A stretch of DNA of 64,000 nt, from positions 3,390,017-3,454,016 of the forward strand of contig CM012955.1 in NCBI GenBank assembly GCA_000181795.3, given 5' to 3'. How positions within the stretch are numbered: the first letter of the stretch is position 1; every line of letters starts with the position of its first letter. The notes under the pieces are model-generated. The model saw only the letters and a program-made list of their open reading frames with translations. It made no database searches and was not told where the DNA came from. Origin of the DNA: Trichinella spiralis (lineage: Eukaryota; Nematoda; Enoplea; Trichinellida; Trichinellidae). Shown piece by piece: positions 63,180-64,000 of the stretch. The position numbers and the translations under genes are program-made.

Positions 63180-64000
63180 GTAAGTGGCAGTTTTTTCATT
63201 TTTAAGTCATAATCACTTAACAATACAATAGAGAATCGATAATTATTAAATACACCCTGTACGCATTGTTTATCTATTATTAAAATACGATCTTTCGAAA
63301 ATCACCTTTGCAGTAGCTAACATGCACTTTTAATTGAGCACAAGCAAGCTTTTGCCCGAAAATTGTTCACTTAAAATTAGCTTCATTTCAGCTACTTGCT
63401 TTTCTGATTTAAGAAAATTTTCAGACATACGTAGTTGTATTTTGTCTAAGTGAATTTTGTTTAGTTACGGCGTTTTAGTTAGTTTATATTTTGAATGGAT
63501 TTTAAACGTCAAGGTCATTTTTGAATTTTAAAATAGTCCTTTCCTTATTGATAGAATTTAGCAGTACATTTCTTCTGCTCATATTACGGCTTAGGTTAGA
63601 CTTCATCTTCAGCCAAAAGTTCTAACGCACTAAAACCCGGTTTCTAACGCTGCATTATGCAAATAACTATCGCTATAAGGCGCCTTATCATCAGTAAGGG
63701 TGCGTTTGTTTGTTTAATTTACGTGGCAATTAGTAGCATCGTTGAACGTTCTCTGAGTTCATTACGGGCGTTAAGTAGCTGCGGAAGGCCGTTTCAGAAT
63801 TACTGACAAGTATTCCACTTTTCTGCTTGTTATTTTTTTTAACTTTGTTTACTCATTTTGTAAACAATTATTTTTTAATTAGATAGCACTTAATTATTAT
63901 ATTTGTTGTAATTCTACTTTGTGATAAAATGAGGACAATTTTGATTTAATATCATTATTGAAGGTTTAAAGAATGGAGCAAAGAAAATGTGAAAACACGT

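Larger units (their letters stand above)
60349..64000. other. 3.6 kb without a confirmed gene
   Basis: Holds the Wnt 3' flank (AATAAA near 60428), a long TTA microsatellite, repeat copy B, a 15-bp hairpin and a possible first exon at 63144-63179. A GC-richer stretch at 61850-61960 contains TCAGTTCGTTCG, which resembles an initiator, so a plus-strand promoter for a gene beyond the window is possible. Confidence 0.4.

Overview
The window looks like an AT-rich animal genome. Genes carry many short introns (about 45-130 bp, with TTTCAG, TTTTAG or TTAAG acceptors), and a few introns reach 2-2.5 kb. Gene content is metazoan: a Wnt ligand, a Hairy/E(spl) repressor ending in WRPW, and a paired-class homeobox gene. 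My best guess is a nematode or close ecdysozoan relative, and if a nematode then perhaps an early-branching one, because the homeobrain-like and WRPW Hes genes are not typical of Caenorhabditis. This placement is inference; no taxon-specific marker was seen.

Layout. 0-3.3 kb: an orphan minus-strand exon and an R3HDM4-like gene (-). 5.6-6.1 kb: an intronless Hes gene (-) with a Su(H)-type site upstream. 8.2-8.8 kb: a small mitochondrial MLRQ/NDUFA4-like protein (-). 9.6 kb: a small membrane protein (+). 11.3-13.2 kb: the autophagy protease ATG4 (+), convergent with a small RRM-like protein (-). 15.7-17.1 kb: a two-finger C2H2 protein (-). 18.6-21.7 kb: TCF25/RQC1 (-). 22.8-24.9 kb: a CDC7 kinase (-). 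24.9-38.4 kb: a 13.5 kb gene desert with microsatellites and a 640 bp Tigger/pogo-type non-autonomous transposon. 38.4-42.5 kb: the homeobrain-like gene (+). 46.5-49.0 kb: a secreted Gly/Asn-rich protein (-). 49.6-50.9 kb: a short-chain dehydrogenase (-). 52.1-53.8 kb: prohibitin 1 (+). 54.3 kb: a small membrane protein (+). 56.4-60.3 kb: Wnt (+). The last 3.6 kb has no confirmed gene.

Most genes are unrelated housekeeping genes (autophagy, mitochondria, ribosome quality control, DNA replication). Three developmental regulators (Hes, homeobrain-like, Wnt) sit in or next to the larger non-coding stretches. No operon, CRISPR array, tRNA, rRNA or retroelement was recognised.

The most unusual signals are: a diverged inverted repeat pair about 46 kb apart with a conserved hairpin core; a long-stem hairpin inside the homeobrain-like intron; a perfect palindrome just upstream of that gene; a GC-AG intron in TCF25; and a readthrough form of ATG4 that would lose its LC3-interacting tail. 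Gene models were spliced by eye with the frame checked across each junction; exon ends are inferred.
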